A DNA stretch of 52,735 nucleotides from Aneurinibacillus tyrosinisolvens. GTDB taxonomy: Bacteria > Bacillota > Bacilli > Aneurinibacillales > Aneurinibacillaceae. The stretch's first letter is position 1; each line of letters opens with the position of its first letter. The notes beneath the pieces are model-generated. The model had not been told where the DNA came from and did not search any database. It saw nothing but the letters and a program-made list of their open reading frames with translations. Shown here piece after piece: positions 1-8,554 of this stretch. Both the position numbers and the translations under genes were made by a program. Where the stretch lies: assembly GCF_001015055.1 (NCBI RefSeq), contig NZ_BBWZ01000036.1:1-52735 (forward strand), read 5' to 3'.

Positions 1-67
1 GAGAATTTCATAAAAATTTATGATTGCTACTATAGTGCAGAACAAGTAAAAGCAGAAGCAGAGAAAG

Positions 68-216
68 TGGAGACAATGGGGGGCTTGTTCTGCTCTCCGG
101 GAGGTTCCGCTGGGTCAGGAAGGCCCGATCGTGTGGACTGCCTTCCCTTTTTTCTAACGTTTTTGACCTTGTGGCCATTTGCTCTACTACTTTAAAGCAA
201 CATATAGTTTCCTATA
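68..216 (-). repeat. Copy A of dispersed structured repeat (distal half diverged)
   Basis: Read on the minus strand, this copy starts about 7 nt after the T-tract of the thiG terminator. It has the family 5' box (TTGCTTTAAAGTAGTAGAG), the small hairpin GGCC-ACAA-GGTC, then AACGTTAGAAAAAAGG, and stays alignable with copy B through the GAGCAGA segment to ATTGTCTCCA near 68-77. Beyond that point it no longer resembles copies B-D. A different 10-bp stem instead forms between 37-46 (GCAGAACAAG) and 84-93 (CTTGTTCTGC). It is therefore a truncated or rearranged member. No protein is encoded here. Confidence 0.75.
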
Positions 217-223
217 CTGTAAT

Positions 224-252
224 AAAAAACCTGGCGGACGCCAGGTTTTTTA
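224..252 (-). terminator. Terminator of the thiamine operon
   Basis: Stem ACCTGGCG / CGCCAGGT is followed on the minus strand by a T-run, 10 nt after the thiG stop codon. The stem is flanked by A- and T-runs, so it could act in both directions. Repeat copy A begins immediately beyond it. Confidence 0.85.
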
Positions 253-261
253 AGTGGGGAA

Positions 262-1026
262 TTATTTTATGATACCTTCCATCGGGCTGCTCGCCTGTGC
301 ATAGCGTTTTTTCGGAATGCGTCCGGCTTCATATCCCAGACGTCCGGCTTTGATTCCGAGCATCATAGCTTCCGCCATTTTTACAGGATCCTGCGCACCC
401 GCAACGGCTGTATTAAGCAGAACACCGTCTGCGCCAAGCTCCATCGCAATGGCAACATCGGATGGGATTCCGATCCCCGCATCGACAATAATCGGTACGG
501 TCGCTTCCTCGATGATGATGCTCAGGTTTAATGGATTTAAAATCCCCTGTCCGCTTCCGATAGGAGAGGCTCCCGGCATAACAGCATGCGCACCGGCTTC
601 CTGCAGCTTGCGGGCCAGTACTGGGTCATCATTCGTATACGGAAGAACGATAAACCCTTCTTCAACCAGAAGCTTCGTTGCTTCAAGTGTAGCGATTGGA
701 TCGGGAAGCAAGGTTTTTGTATCAGCAATAACTTCGACTTTAATCATGTCGCACAGGCCGGATGCTTTTGCAAGGCGGGCAATGCGCACCGCTTCTTCTG
801 CATTGCTTGCCCCCGCCGTGTTAGGCAGCAGCTTATATTTCGTTAAATCAAGCTGTTCGAGAAAATTCGGCTGTGCCGGATCATAAACATTCATGCGGCG
901 TACCGCAAAGGTCAAAATTTCTGTTTCAGACACTTCCACGGCACGGCGCTGGATATCAAAGTCAGGAAATTTTCCTGTCCCGAGTAAAAGACGGGACGTA
1001 AATTCATATGGGCCAATTCGAAGCAT
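262..1026 (-). CDS. thiG: Thiazole synthase ThiG
   Basis: A 254-residue TIM-barrel enzyme of usual ThiG length. It condenses 1-deoxy-D-xylulose 5-phosphate, dehydroglycine from ThiO and sulfur from ThiS thiocarboxylate to make the thiazole phosphate of thiamine. The Schiff-base lysine is K96 in MIKVEV. The phosphate-binding glycines are in DAGIG and [10 protein letters not shown] near the C-terminus. The start ATG has a GGAGG site and lies 6 nt after the thiS stop. It is the last gene of the TPP-riboswitch operon tenI-thiO-thiS-thiG. Confidence 0.97.
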   Translation of the reverse strand: MLRIGPYEFTSRLLLGTGKFPDFDIQRRAVEVSETEILTFAVRRMNVYDPAQPNFLEQLDLTKYKLLPNTAGASNAEEAVRIARLAKASGLCDMIKVEVIADTKTLLPDPIATLEATKLLVEEGFIVLPYTNDDPVLARKLQEAGAHAVMPGASPIGSGQGILNPLNLSIIIEEATVPIIVDAGIGIPSDVAIAMELGADGVLLNTAVAGAQDPVKMAEAMMLGIKAGRLGYEAGRIPKKRYAQASSPMEGIIK

Positions 1027-1032
1027 AGTTTA

Positions 1033-1236
1033 TCAACCTCCACCTACAAAGTGTACAAGCTCAATGGTATCGCCTTCACAAAGATTCATATCAAGATGCT
1101 GTTCCTTCTGCAAAATCGTGCGGTTCACTTCAACGACGACAATGCGATCCTGAAGGCGCAAATGCTCCAGTAACAACTGCACATTATGTACGGTTTCAGG
1201 AACAGTTTGCGTTTCGCCGTTAATCGTCAGGTTCAT
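1033..1236 (-). CDS. thiS: Sulfur carrier protein ThiS
   Basis: A 67-residue ubiquitin-like protein that ends in Gly-Gly-Gly (FVGGG). The C-terminal GG is adenylated by ThiF and converted to the thiocarboxylate that feeds sulfur to ThiG. The start is preceded by a near-perfect AGGAGGTGA ribosome binding site. It sits between thiO and thiG with almost no spacing. The operon has no thiF; the only candidate activating enzyme in the window is at 44617-45639. Confidence 0.96.
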   Translation of the reverse strand: MNLTINGETQTVPETVHNVQLLLEHLRLQDRIVVVEVNRTILQKEQHLDMNLCEGDTIELVHFVGGG

Positions 1237-1250
1237 TCTTTCACCTCCTT

Positions 1251-2375
1251 CTATTGCGAAACCGGGATGGAATGGCGGATATCTGTAAAGGGTTCCAGCG
1301 CTTCTGCTGTTGCTTCTCCACTTAACAGTTGGGCTATTAACTGCCCTGTAATCGGGCTAAGCAAGATCCCATTCCGGAAATGTCCCGCAGCAATCGATAC
1401 ATTGTTATAAGCAGAAAGCCGCCCAAAGTAGGGAAGCCCGTCGGCCGTCTGGGGCCGCAGGCTGGCCCATGTTTTTTCGAGCGGGCAATCTTTTATAACA
1501 GGCAGCAAACGAACGGCCTTCGCCATTAGCTGCTGAAGCCCGTCGATAGTCAGGCGGGCATCGAATCCGCAATCTTTCACCGAGGCGCCGACAAGCAGGC
1601 GATCACCGGATTTTGGAACGATATAGCATCCGTGTGAATAAATCGTTTTTTCAATCGGATGGGGGATAGAGAGGACGGAAAAAGCTTCTCCTTTTACCGG
1701 GAAAATAGGGAGAGAGTGTCCCAGCTGTTTCATAATCTTCCCACTCCAGGCCCCGCCCGCAATAACATACTCATCCGCTTCAAGCTTTCCGGCCGTCGTT
1801 TCGATTCCCGTCATTTGTTCTCCCTGGCGGTAAAATTCGATAGCTTCACAGTTCTCGGTAATAGCTGCGCCATGTTTCGCTGCGGCTACCGCGAACGCTT
1901 TGGTTAAGTCAGGTGCAGATACCTGGGTATCCTCGGTCAGGAAGAGGGCGCCGACAATTCCATCCGTCACTGCCGGTTCCATGCGGCGAACTTCTTTTGT
2001 ATCCAGCCACGTGGCCGGGAGTCCCATTGCTGTTTGCCATTCCGCCTGTTTCATAAGCGTACTTTTTTCTTCCTCGGTAAAAGCTACTCGCAGCATGCCC
2101 GGTGTTTTTAATTGAATGTCGATGCCGGAAGCGGCGTACAGTTCTTTCTGCAAATCCGGAAACATAAGGCGGCTGCGTAAAGATAAATCAAAGAGCGGCC
2201 CCGGCTCCGCAAATTCTACCTGTGCGCCCAGCATACCGCCGGCAGCGCTGGATGCGTGGGCCCCTATCGTGTCTTTTTCGACGAGTGCAACTGACTTGCC
2301 TCGCTTTGTCAGCTCGTATGCGATAGAAGTACCGATGACGCCTCCGCCGATAATAACTACATCTTTTTTCTTCAT
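1251..2375 (-). CDS. thiO: Glycine oxidase ThiO
   Basis: A 374-residue FAD-dependent D-amino-acid-oxidase-family enzyme that oxidises glycine to the imine used by ThiG. The N-terminal dinucleotide-binding glycines are visible (IIGGGVIG, residues 8-15). A second FAD-contact region occurs near the C-terminus (RPQTADGLPYFG ... AAGHFRNGILLSP). The aerobic glycine-oxidase route, rather than ThiH, fits an aerobic Bacillales host. The RBS GGAGGGAG lies in the last codons of tenI, so translation is probably coupled. Confidence 0.95.
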   Translation of the reverse strand: MKKKDVVIIGGGVIGTSIAYELTKRGKSVALVEKDTIGAHASSAAGGMLGAQVEFAEPGPLFDLSLRSRLMFPDLQKELYAASGIDIQLKTPGMLRVAFTEEEKSTLMKQAEWQTAMGLPATWLDTKEVRRMEPAVTDGIVGALFLTEDTQVSAPDLTKAFAVAAAKHGAAITENCEAIEFYRQGEQMTGIETTAGKLEADEYVIAGGAWSGKIMKQLGHSLPIFPVKGEAFSVLSIPHPIEKTIYSHGCYIVPKSGDRLLVGASVKDCGFDARLTIDGLQQLMAKAVRLLPVIKDCPLEKTWASLRPQTADGLPYFGRLSAYNNVSIAAGHFRNGILLSPITGQLIAQLLSGEATAEALEPFTDIRHSIPVSQ

Positions 2376-2377
2376 CT

Positions 2378-3034
2378 TTATCTCCCTCCATTTTCTTCCG
2401 TGAACCAGGGGTGAAGTGGTTTTACATAAGCCTCGTCGATGGCTGAGCGGAATTGTTTTGCCGCAAGCTCCGGGTTCCCCGCTTCCATAACGGCTGACAT
2501 GAGGGCAATGCCCGCACAGCCTGTTGCCAGTGCTTCTGCTGCGTTGGCAGGCGTAATACCGCCAAGCGCGATGACGGGAATGCCCGATGCCTTGACAACG
2601 TGCCGGAGAGCGGGCAACCCCCGGGGGGGGAGTCCCGGTTTGGAGTTTGTCGGGAATACATGGCCGAAGAGAAGGTAGTCGGCTCCCCCTCTTTCCGCCT
2701 CTACCGCTTCTTCCACGTTATGAACCGAAACTCCTATTTTTTGCGTGTGCACGAGCCGTTTTGCCAGCATGGGCGGAAGGCTGTGGTAAGCCAAATGGAT
2801 ATAACCCGCCTGGACCGCAAGTGCAACATCCAACCGATCATTAATCGACAGCCTGGCAGGCGGCAGGCCTGACTCGTATAAGCAATAAACACTATCTGCC
2901 AGTTCGCGGGCGGTGCGTTCTTTTTCCCGCAGGTGAAATACGTCGATATAAGGGTGGATTTTCCTGACCGTACCCGCCACTTTTTCGAGTGGCTGTTTCC
3001 CATTGCTGATCACATGAATGACATGCCTGCTCAC
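2378..3034 (-). CDS. tenI: Thiazole tautomerase TenI
   Basis: A 218-residue ThiE-like TIM barrel. TenI aromatises the ThiG product to thiazole carboxylate phosphate. The FGHVFPTNSKPGLPPRGL segment and the phosphate-binding IALGGI and GIALMSA stretches match TenI/ThiE. I chose the GTG at 3034 because AAAGGAAAGGG lies just upstream. A longer reading would run through the riboswitch terminator and add 28 residues unlike the family. ThiE itself is a possible alternative, but operon position favours TenI. Confidence 0.88.
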   Translation of the reverse strand: MSRHVIHVISNGKQPLEKVAGTVRKIHPYIDVFHLREKERTARELADSVYCLYESGLPPARLSINDRLDVALAVQAGYIHLAYHSLPPMLAKRLVHTQKIGVSVHNVEEAVEAERGGADYLLFGHVFPTNSKPGLPPRGLPALRHVVKASGIPVIALGGITPANAAEALATGCAGIALMSAVMEAGNPELAAKQFRSAIDEAYVKPLHPWFTEENGGR

Positions 3035-3062
3035 TTCTTTTCCCTTTCCTTTCTTATCAACT

Positions 3063-3098
3063 AAAAAAGGCCGGATCCCTTTGATATGGGACCCGGCC
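3063..3098 (-). terminator. Riboswitch-controlled terminator of the thi operon
   Basis: Strong stem GGCCGGGTCCC / GGGATCCGGCC with a short loop, followed on the minus strand by a T-run. It lies between the TPP aptamer and the tenI start, and is the expression platform that stops transcription when TPP is bound. Confidence 0.9.
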
Positions 3099-3127
3099 GG
3101 TATGTATTGGATAAACAAGCACGCCGA

Positions 3128-3231
3128 ACTACTTTCCTACGCTGGTACGAGCCAGATCAGGTCCCAAGAGTCTCGAAACTTCATCGCGTTTCATTCTCAG
3201 CACCGGCTCATCGGGCTCCCCCAGTAGTAAT
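3128..3231 (-). promoter_or_regulatory. TPP riboswitch (THI element)
   Basis: The minus strand carries the THI-box signatures: GGGGGAGCCC, CTGAGA, GACCTGATCTGG and ACCAGCGTAGG. A P1 helix forms from ACTACT / AGTAGT. It is followed by a strong terminator and then tenI-thiO-thiS-thiG. Binding of thiamine pyrophosphate should cause transcription termination. Confidence 0.96.
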
Positions 3232-3252
3232 CAAATATGAAGTTGTAAGTTT

Positions 3253-3281
3253 ATTATAAGGCAGATAGAGAAAATTTTGAA
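3253..3281 (-). promoter_or_regulatory. Sigma-A-type promoter of the thi operon
   Basis: On the minus strand, TTCAAA (3276-3281) and TATAAT (3253-3258) are separated by 17 bp. They sit just upstream of the TPP aptamer, consistent with transcription starting at its 5' edge. Confidence 0.65.
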
Positions 3282-3388
3282 GAGCGAATTTTTATAGATT
3301 GCCGGTTTCCGAGGTAAGATAAGCAGTAAAAGGTATAATTTGTACCGCCTACTTCATTATTTTACACCTGAGAACGGAGGACCGGACA

Positions 3389-3952
3389 ATGAAAACAGAA
3401 TCGGCTGAGAAAGAGAAGTTTCGCGCGACATGGCTTTATCGCCTTGAAAATAAAGGAAAGATCGTGCTTCGTCCGGCAAGGGAAGAAGACGCAGCTCGAA
3501 TCACCGAGCGTTTGGCGCATGTAGTGGAAGACGGTATGTTCCTTGAGGAAGAGGAACATACGATGAATACGGCGGCAGAGGAAGTGAAGGCAATCCGCCG
3601 TATGAAGGAAGCAGGAAGCATGTACACGGTGGCTGAAGTCGGGGATAAAATCGCCGGTGTTGCCCAGTTGAAGCGGGGAACGCTGGAAATGAGCCGCCAC
3701 ACTGCAAATTTCCGCATCTGGATCGCCCCGAAATTTCAGGGCTACGGTATCGGAACAAAGCTCATGCAGTATACACTGCAGTGGGCCAGGCACCACGGGC
3801 TTAAAAAGGTGTGCCTGGATGTATTTGCTGACAACAAACGTGCGATTTCCATGTATAAAAAATACGGATTTGTCATCGAAGGGCACAGGAAGAAGCAGTT
3901 TGTATTGGACGGAAAGTATGTCGATGAAATTTTTATGAGCCGGTTTATGTAA
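3389..3952 (+). CDS. GNAT-family N-acetyltransferase
   Basis: A 187-residue protein with the GNAT fold. The acetyl-CoA pyrophosphate loop is in FQGYGIGTKLMQY, followed by VCLDVFADNKRAISMYKKYGF, typical of RimI/PaiA-like members. The substrate is not predictable. The first 30 residues are highly charged and precede the domain. The RBS is CGGAGGACC. It is flanked by the thi promoter region and a terminator, so it is probably monocistronic. Confidence 0.85.
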   Translation: MKTESAEKEKFRATWLYRLENKGKIVLRPAREEDAARITERLAHVVEDGMFLEEEEHTMNTAAEEVKAIRRMKEAGSMYTVAEVGDKIAGVAQLKRGTLEMSRHTANFRIWIAPKFQGYGIGTKLMQYTLQWARHHGLKKVCLDVFADNKRAISMYKKYGFVIEGHRKKQFVLDGKYVDEIFMSRFM

Positions 3953-3962
3953 AGCCAAAAGG

Positions 3963-4002
3963 CTTTTCCCCCTTTCCTGCTTTTGGGGAAAAGGGGGTTT
4001 TT
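3963..4002 (+). terminator. Terminator after the GNAT gene
   Basis: CTTTTCCCC / GGGGAAAAG hairpin followed by GGGTTTTTG, 11 nt after the acetyltransferase stop. Confidence 0.75.
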
Positions 4003-4067
4003 GTGGTCGAGATGGCAAACTTCGGGTACAATAGAAAGAGTTTGCTTTTTTAGAAAGGAAGAAAAGA

Positions 4068-5429
4068 ATGAATTCATTTAGGGGTTTTAATCTCAAACCG
4101 GAAATTCTGCAGGGAATCGCCGATCTGTATTATAAAAAACCAACACCGATTCAGGAAGAGGCCATTCCGCTTGCGCTGAACGGAAAAGATCTGATTGGAC
4201 AGGCACAGACAGGAACAGGAAAAACCGCAGCCTTCGTTATTCCGATGCTGCAGATGCTGGAAGAGGATAAAAATGACGTCCAGGCTCTCGTTATGACGCC
4301 GACACGGGAACTGGCGATTCAAATTACGGATGATATCCGGGAGCTCGGAAAGCATCTGGCAGTCAATGTGCTCTCCCTTCATGGGGGACAGGATATCACA
4401 CAGCAGATGACGAAGCTCAAAGGGAATGTCCAGATTGTCGTAGGAACGCCGGGCCGTATCCGGGACCACCTGCGCCGTGAAACGCTCCATTTCGGACGGG
4501 TGAAAATGCTTATCCTTGATGAAGCCGATAAAATGCTGGAAATGGGCTTTCTGGAAGAGGTAGAAGAAGTGTTTATTCAGACCGCGCAAAAAAAGCAGGT
4601 GCTGTTATTTTCCGCTACGATTCCGGATGACGTACGTAAATTGGCCCACCGCTTTATGAACCAGCCGCAAATCATCCGTATTGAGAAAAAACAAATTACG
4701 GCGGAGAACACGAAAGAATCCTATTATGTGGTTAATCAGAGCGATAAGGTAGATGTTCTGCTCCGCCTCGTCCAGGAAGCGCATCCGTACCTCGCCGTTG
4801 TGTTTGCCAATACAAAGCAGCGCGTGAATGAGCTTGTGCGCAGGCTTCAGGAGAGCGGGATCGAAGCGGAGGCACTGCATGGCGATTTAAGCCAGAAAAA
4901 GCGCGAGCAAATTATGGACCAATTCCGGGAAGCGAAGTTCCAGTATCTTGTGGCGACGGATATTGCGGCACGCGGGCTGGACGTCGAGGGCATCACCCAC
5001 GTTTTTAACTATGACACGCCTTCTGACGTGGAAAGCTATATCCACCGTGTCGGAAGAACGGGGCGCGCCGGGCAGCAGGGGGAGGCGATTTCACTCATTT
5101 CCCCGCGGCAGAAAATTATGTTTAACCGCTTTTCGAAAGCGATTAGCGGCGGGGCGGAGGAGAAATTCCTCGGCGGAAGCAAACGTGCGAAGCGCGAACG
5201 AAAGCCGAAAGACAACGAGGAAAAACGCACGGCAGACAAAGCGAACGAGAAGGCAGCCGCAGGCTCGTCTGCCCCGGCTGAAGAGAAACGGGCGCCTGGC
5301 CGCGCAAAGGCGAAAACGCAACAGGTAAAACCCGGCTATAAGAAAAAAGAAATAATGGAGAAGGAAAAGCAAAAACGCAAGGAGCGCCGCAAAGCGATCG
5401 CTGAATCGTATCGCAAGCGGAAGAAATAA
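4068..5429 (+). CDS. DEAD-box ATP-dependent RNA helicase
   Basis: A 453-residue cytoplasmic RNA helicase of the CshA/DeaD group. The Q motif is at PTPIQ (25-29), Walker A at AQTGTGKT (46-53), Ia at PTRELAI (78-84), DEAD at 151-154, SAT at 182-184 and motif VI at HRVGRTGR (326-333). About 85 C-terminal residues form a Lys/Arg/Glu-rich, low-complexity tail, probably RNA binding, as in cold-shock and ribosome-assembly helicases. The RBS is GAAAGGAAG. Which Bacillus paralogue (CshA, CshB, YfmL) it matches cannot be fixed by eye. Confidence 0.93.
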   Translation: MNSFRGFNLKPEILQGIADLYYKKPTPIQEEAIPLALNGKDLIGQAQTGTGKTAAFVIPMLQMLEEDKNDVQALVMTPTRELAIQITDDIRELGKHLAVNVLSLHGGQDITQQMTKLKGNVQIVVGTPGRIRDHLRRETLHFGRVKMLILDEADKMLEMGFLEEVEEVFIQTAQKKQVLLFSATIPDDVRKLAHRFMNQPQIIRIEKKQITAENTKESYYVVNQSDKVDVLLRLVQEAHPYLAVVFANTKQRVNELVRRLQESGIEAEALHGDLSQKKREQIMDQFREAKFQYLVATDIAARGLDVEGITHVFNYDTPSDVESYIHRVGRTGRAGQQGEAISLISPRQKIMFNRFSKAISGGAEEKFLGGSKRAKRERKPKDNEEKRTADKANEKAAAGSSAPAEEKRAPGRAKAKTQQVKPGYKKKEIMEKEKQKRKERRKAIAESYRKRKK

Positions 5430-5436
5430 GAAGCAA

Positions 5437-5477
5437 AGCACGTATCGCCCTGAATGTAGGCGGTGCGTGCTTTTTTA
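5437..5477 (+). terminator. Terminator after the helicase gene
   Basis: GCACGTATCGCC / GGCGGTGCGTGC hairpin followed by TTTTTTATT, directly after the helicase stop. Confidence 0.85.
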
Positions 5478-5591
5478 TTATGGCCTCAGGAGTGAACGAA
5501 CTGTGCTTCTCATACTGCTCTTCAATAATTTTTAAAGTCATCATAGATTGACAGATTCGTTCATACACTGTAGGGTAAAGACAATAGAATA

Positions 5592-5719
5592 TCTTCAAAG
5601 GGGAGTAGCTTTGAAACAGTAGAGTCGTCATTACGGGAACCCCGCAGGACCCCGGCTCTATTGGCAGCATGATAAGTGTTGTGAGCAAGACCTTTGCCAG
5701 CTTAGGCGAAGGTCTTTTT
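5592..5719 (+). promoter_or_regulatory. yybP-ykoY manganese riboswitch with terminator
   Basis: The leader has the class signatures AAAGGGGAGTAGC near its 5' side and GCAAGACCTT near its 3' side, around a GGAACCCCGC / CCCCGGCTC region. The 3' part forms AGACCTTTGCC / GGCGAAGGTCT plus a T-run (5688-5719), an intrinsic terminator that overlaps the aptamer. Mn2+ binding should disrupt the terminator and switch on the downstream terC-type gene. Confidence 0.92.
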
Positions 5720-5786
5720 GTGTTTTCACCGAAACCCTTCGTCCTTGAGATGGTGATATATCACTATTTATAAGGAGGAGACGAGG

Positions 5787-6470
5787 ATGGAGTTTTTTTC
5801 GGCGGAATTTTTCTCGGCACTGTTGTCCATTATTATCATTGATTTGGTACTGGCGGGGGACAATGCAATTGTTATCGGCCTCGCAGCGCGAAACCTGCCA
5901 CAGGATAAGCAGAAGAGGGCCATTATCTGGGGGACGGTAGGCGCCATTGCCATCCGTGCAATTGCTACTGTATTTGTTGTATGGCTGCTCAAAATTCCAG
6001 GCTTGCTTTTTATCGGGGGCGTTGTCCTTACGTGGATCGCCTATAAGCTTCTTATCAGCGAAGAGAATGAGGGGAACATCCAAAGCAGCTCTTCCCTGAT
6101 CGGAGCGATCAGAACGATTATTGTTGCGGATGTCATGATGGGGCTTGATAACGTGCTCGCTGTTGCCGGAGCTGCTGACGGGCATTTCGCTCTTGTCGTG
6201 CTGGGCCTTCTTATCAGCGTTCCGCTTGTTGTATGGGGCAGCCAGATGATTCTTAAGCTGATGGATAAATTCCCGTCGCTCATTTATATTGGCGCGGGTG
6301 TGCTGGCGCTGACAGCAGGTAAAATGCTTCTATCGGAAAAGGTGATTGCCCCGTTTTTTGAGCAGTATCCATTGCTTAAGTGGGGAGCGATCGGCATCAT
6401 TGTCGCCGGTGTTCTTATTGCAGGCAGGATGAAAAAAACGAAGCGATCTACAACAGCAGCCTCTGTGTAA
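5787..6470 (+). CDS. TerC-family membrane protein, probable Mn2+ exporter
   Basis: A 227-residue integral membrane protein with about seven hydrophobic segments. TerC-family acidic motifs lie in membrane helices: DLVLAGDNAIVIG (19-31) and DVMMGLDNVLAVAG. It has a short basic C-terminus. TerC proteins under yybP-ykoY control in Bacillus (YkoY/MeeY, YceF/MeeF) export Mn2+ and help metalate secreted enzymes. The riboswitch directly upstream supports that role. The RBS is AAGGAGGAG. Confidence 0.9.
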   Translation: MEFFSAEFFSALLSIIIIDLVLAGDNAIVIGLAARNLPQDKQKRAIIWGTVGAIAIRAIATVFVVWLLKIPGLLFIGGVVLTWIAYKLLISEENEGNIQSSSSLIGAIRTIIVADVMMGLDNVLAVAGAADGHFALVVLGLLISVPLVVWGSQMILKLMDKFPSLIYIGAGVLALTAGKMLLSEKVIAPFFEQYPLLKWGAIGIIVAGVLIAGRMKKTKRSTTAASV

Positions 6471-6488
6471 GCAGAGGCTGTATTTTTT
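6457..6488 (+). terminator. Terminator after the TerC gene
   Basis: CAGCCTCTG / CAGAGGCTG hairpin followed by TATTTTTT. It overlaps the last codons of the gene. Confidence 0.85.
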
Positions 6489-6600
6489 ATTGGGTAAGAA
6501 AGTAGATGTTACTTTATCGATTCTAGGGTAAAATCAAGGTAGCTTGCAGTCATATTATTAGATCTAGAAGGAAAGCGTGCGAACAGAAAGGAAGAGAGTG

Positions 6601-7413
6601 ATGGGGTTGGAAACACTTTCCCGTACCGAAAAATACCGCCGGCGAAAACAGGAAGCAAAAGGAGGACGCATTGCGTTTCGCATCGCCCTGATTGTCGTTT
6701 ACATACTTTTATTTTATGTTCTCGTTTATTTTGTTAATGTGCCTGTTAACTACGCGATGCGGGTTGGGCTCGAAGTAGGGCTATTGTTTATTAGTGTTAT
6801 TTTACTCGATGCGTACCTTCAGGCTTTTACAACCATCTCGGCGAAGCAGGTCCAGAAAGCGGAGGGCCAGGCCATCCGGGCTAACCCTTTCATTATCAGT
6901 TTATGGGTACTGTCTTTATGCTATCATTTAAGTATTGGGCTGTTGAGTTCGATCTGGCTCCCGGATTGGGTTTACTATGGGGGCTTTCTATTTACGATAG
7001 GCCTGCTTTTTGCCACGCTTGTCCATTTTCTTGCTTATTTTGCTTACAATAAAAAGGAAAGAAAATGGCTCGAAGAAGAAATGTATGCGAGTGATCAGCG
7101 GAGAGCCTATGAGATGATTCGGGACAACCAGTCCCAGTATTACTGGATAAGGGATGTAATGGAGCGCAACGATGAAGTGCGGCAGATGATGAAGTGGAAT
7201 CGGTTCGATCATAACCTGGAAGAGCATCTGTATGATTTACAGCCGTATTTTCAACGGACGATTTTTACAAATAAGGACCTGGAAAAAATCGCTGCCATTC
7301 AGGCATGGCTGGACAACATGCGCCGCATTATCGAAGAGCATCCGAATTATCAAAACGCAAAAAAACGAACAGGCGATAATTTGTCGCTACGAAGAAGGAG
7401 ACGAGAAGAGTGA
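6601..7413 (+). CDS. Membrane protein of unknown function
   Basis: A protein of about 270 residues that I do not recognise. A basic N-terminus is followed by four hydrophobic segments in the first half (about residues 20-165). The soluble, charged half is rich in Glu/Arg and probably alpha-helical, ending in RRRRRE. I prefer ATG 6601 because AAAGGAAG is well spaced before it. An in-frame GTG at 6577 is also possible. The stop overlaps the start of the threonine aldolase gene (GTGA), so the two are translationally coupled. I cannot name a function. Confidence 0.75.
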   Translation: MGLETLSRTEKYRRRKQEAKGGRIAFRIALIVVYILLFYVLVYFVNVPVNYAMRVGLEVGLLFISVILLDAYLQAFTTISAKQVQKAEGQAIRANPFIISLWVLSLCYHLSIGLLSSIWLPDWVYYGGFLFTIGLLFATLVHFLAYFAYNKKERKWLEEEMYASDQRRAYEMIRDNQSQYYWIRDVMERNDEVRQMMKWNRFDHNLEEHLYDLQPYFQRTIFTNKDLEKIAAIQAWLDNMRRIIEEHPNYQNAKKRTGDNLSLRRRRREE

Positions 7414-8459
7414 GAACGATTGATTTTCGGAGTGATACGCTGACCAAGCCGACAGACGAAATGCGCCGCCTGATGTATGAAGCTGAAGTCGGGGACGATG
7501 TATACGGGGAAGATCCGACTGTCCGAAGGCTTGAGGAACTGGCTGCGGAAACAGTAGGCCATGAGGCCGCTCTGTTCGTAACGAGCGGTACACAGGGAAA
7601 CCAATTAGCTTTATTATCCTACTGCCGGTCCGGGGAAGAGGTCATTGTGGGAGAGGATTCTCACATTTATTTGTATGAAGGGGCGGCACCTGCTGCGCTT
7701 GGTGGGATTCAGCTTCGCCCTGTGGCAGAAACCGAAGGCTGTATGGACCTGGCCGCTGCAGTGAGAGCTATCCGTGACGAAACTGACATTCATCAGCCGC
7801 GGACGAGGGTGCTTTGCGTCGAAAACACGCACAACAAGGCGGGTGGCCGGGTGATTCCGGTAGAAAAGATGGAACAATTATACATGCTGGCAAAAAAGCG
7901 GGGGCTGTCTGTCCATATGGATGGGGCCCGCCTGTTTAATGCGGTTGTTGCGTCCGGAGCTTCGGCCAAACAGTACGGGCAGTACGTAGATTCTGTTCAA
8001 TTCTGCCTTTCCAAAGGGCTAAGCGCACCTGTCGGTTCGGTGCTGACAGGAACGAAAGAATTTATCGCCGAAGCACGGCGCTGGCGCAAACGGTTAGGCG
8101 GCGGGATGCGCCAGGCCGGAGTCATTGCAGCACCGGGAATTTATGCCCTTGAGAATATGGTGGAGCGCCTGGAAGAGGATCACGCCAATGCCAGAGAATT
8201 GGCTGTTCGCTTAAATGAGCTGCCGGGTTTAAAGGTGCAAGCTGAATCAGTGGAGACGAATATTGTAATGTGTGAGATTATAGAAGGCGGGCATTCGGCT
8301 GAATCGTTCCGGGACCTGCTATTGGAGAACGGCATTAAAGCGTCTCCGTTTGGTGAAGGGGTTGTCCGTTTCGTAACGAACCGCCATGTTGCGGCAGAAG
8401 ACATTGAGGAAACGGTCCAGCGTATAAAAAAAGCCCTGCATCGTGCTGTGTTAAGATAA
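7410..8459 (+). CDS. ltaE: Low-specificity L-threonine aldolase
   Basis: A 349-residue PLP enzyme of fold type I that cleaves L-threonine/L-allo-threonine to glycine and acetaldehyde. The N-terminal RSDTLTKPT motif, the TSGTQGNQ phosphate-contact loop, HMDGARLFNA with the PLP-binding Asp, and the Schiff-base lysine K202 in CLSKGLSAPVGS are all visible. The GTG start overlaps the stop of the upstream membrane-protein gene. ltaA is an equally used name. Confidence 0.93.
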   Translation: MRTIDFRSDTLTKPTDEMRRLMYEAEVGDDVYGEDPTVRRLEELAAETVGHEAALFVTSGTQGNQLALLSYCRSGEEVIVGEDSHIYLYEGAAPAALGGIQLRPVAETEGCMDLAAAVRAIRDETDIHQPRTRVLCVENTHNKAGGRVIPVEKMEQLYMLAKKRGLSVHMDGARLFNAVVASGASAKQYGQYVDSVQFCLSKGLSAPVGSVLTGTKEFIAEARRWRKRLGGGMRQAGVIAAPGIYALENMVERLEEDHANARELAVRLNELPGLKVQAESVETNIVMCEIIEGGHSAESFRDLLLENGIKASPFGEGVVRFVTNRHVAAEDIEETVQRIKKALHRAVLR

Positions 8460-8483
8460 TGATTTCTCCTTAAGCAACAAGAA

Positions 8484-8547
8484 TAAAAGACAAAAACCCC
8501 GAAGTCGGCTGAATTTGCCCGAATGCGGGGTTTTTGTCTTTTTTTGT
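8484..8547. terminator. Bidirectional terminator between ltaE and lipoprotein gene
   Basis: AAAGACAAAAACCCCG / CGGGGTTTTTGTCTTT long stem with A- and T-runs on both sides. It lies between convergent genes and should work for both. Confidence 0.85.
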
Positions 8548-8554
8548 TAATTAC

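Noticed and set aside
317..886. Plus-strand open frame of 189 codons across thiG
   Set aside because: It lies antisense to a well-recognised thiG gene, has Ser/Ala/Pro-rich shadow composition and no ribosome binding site.
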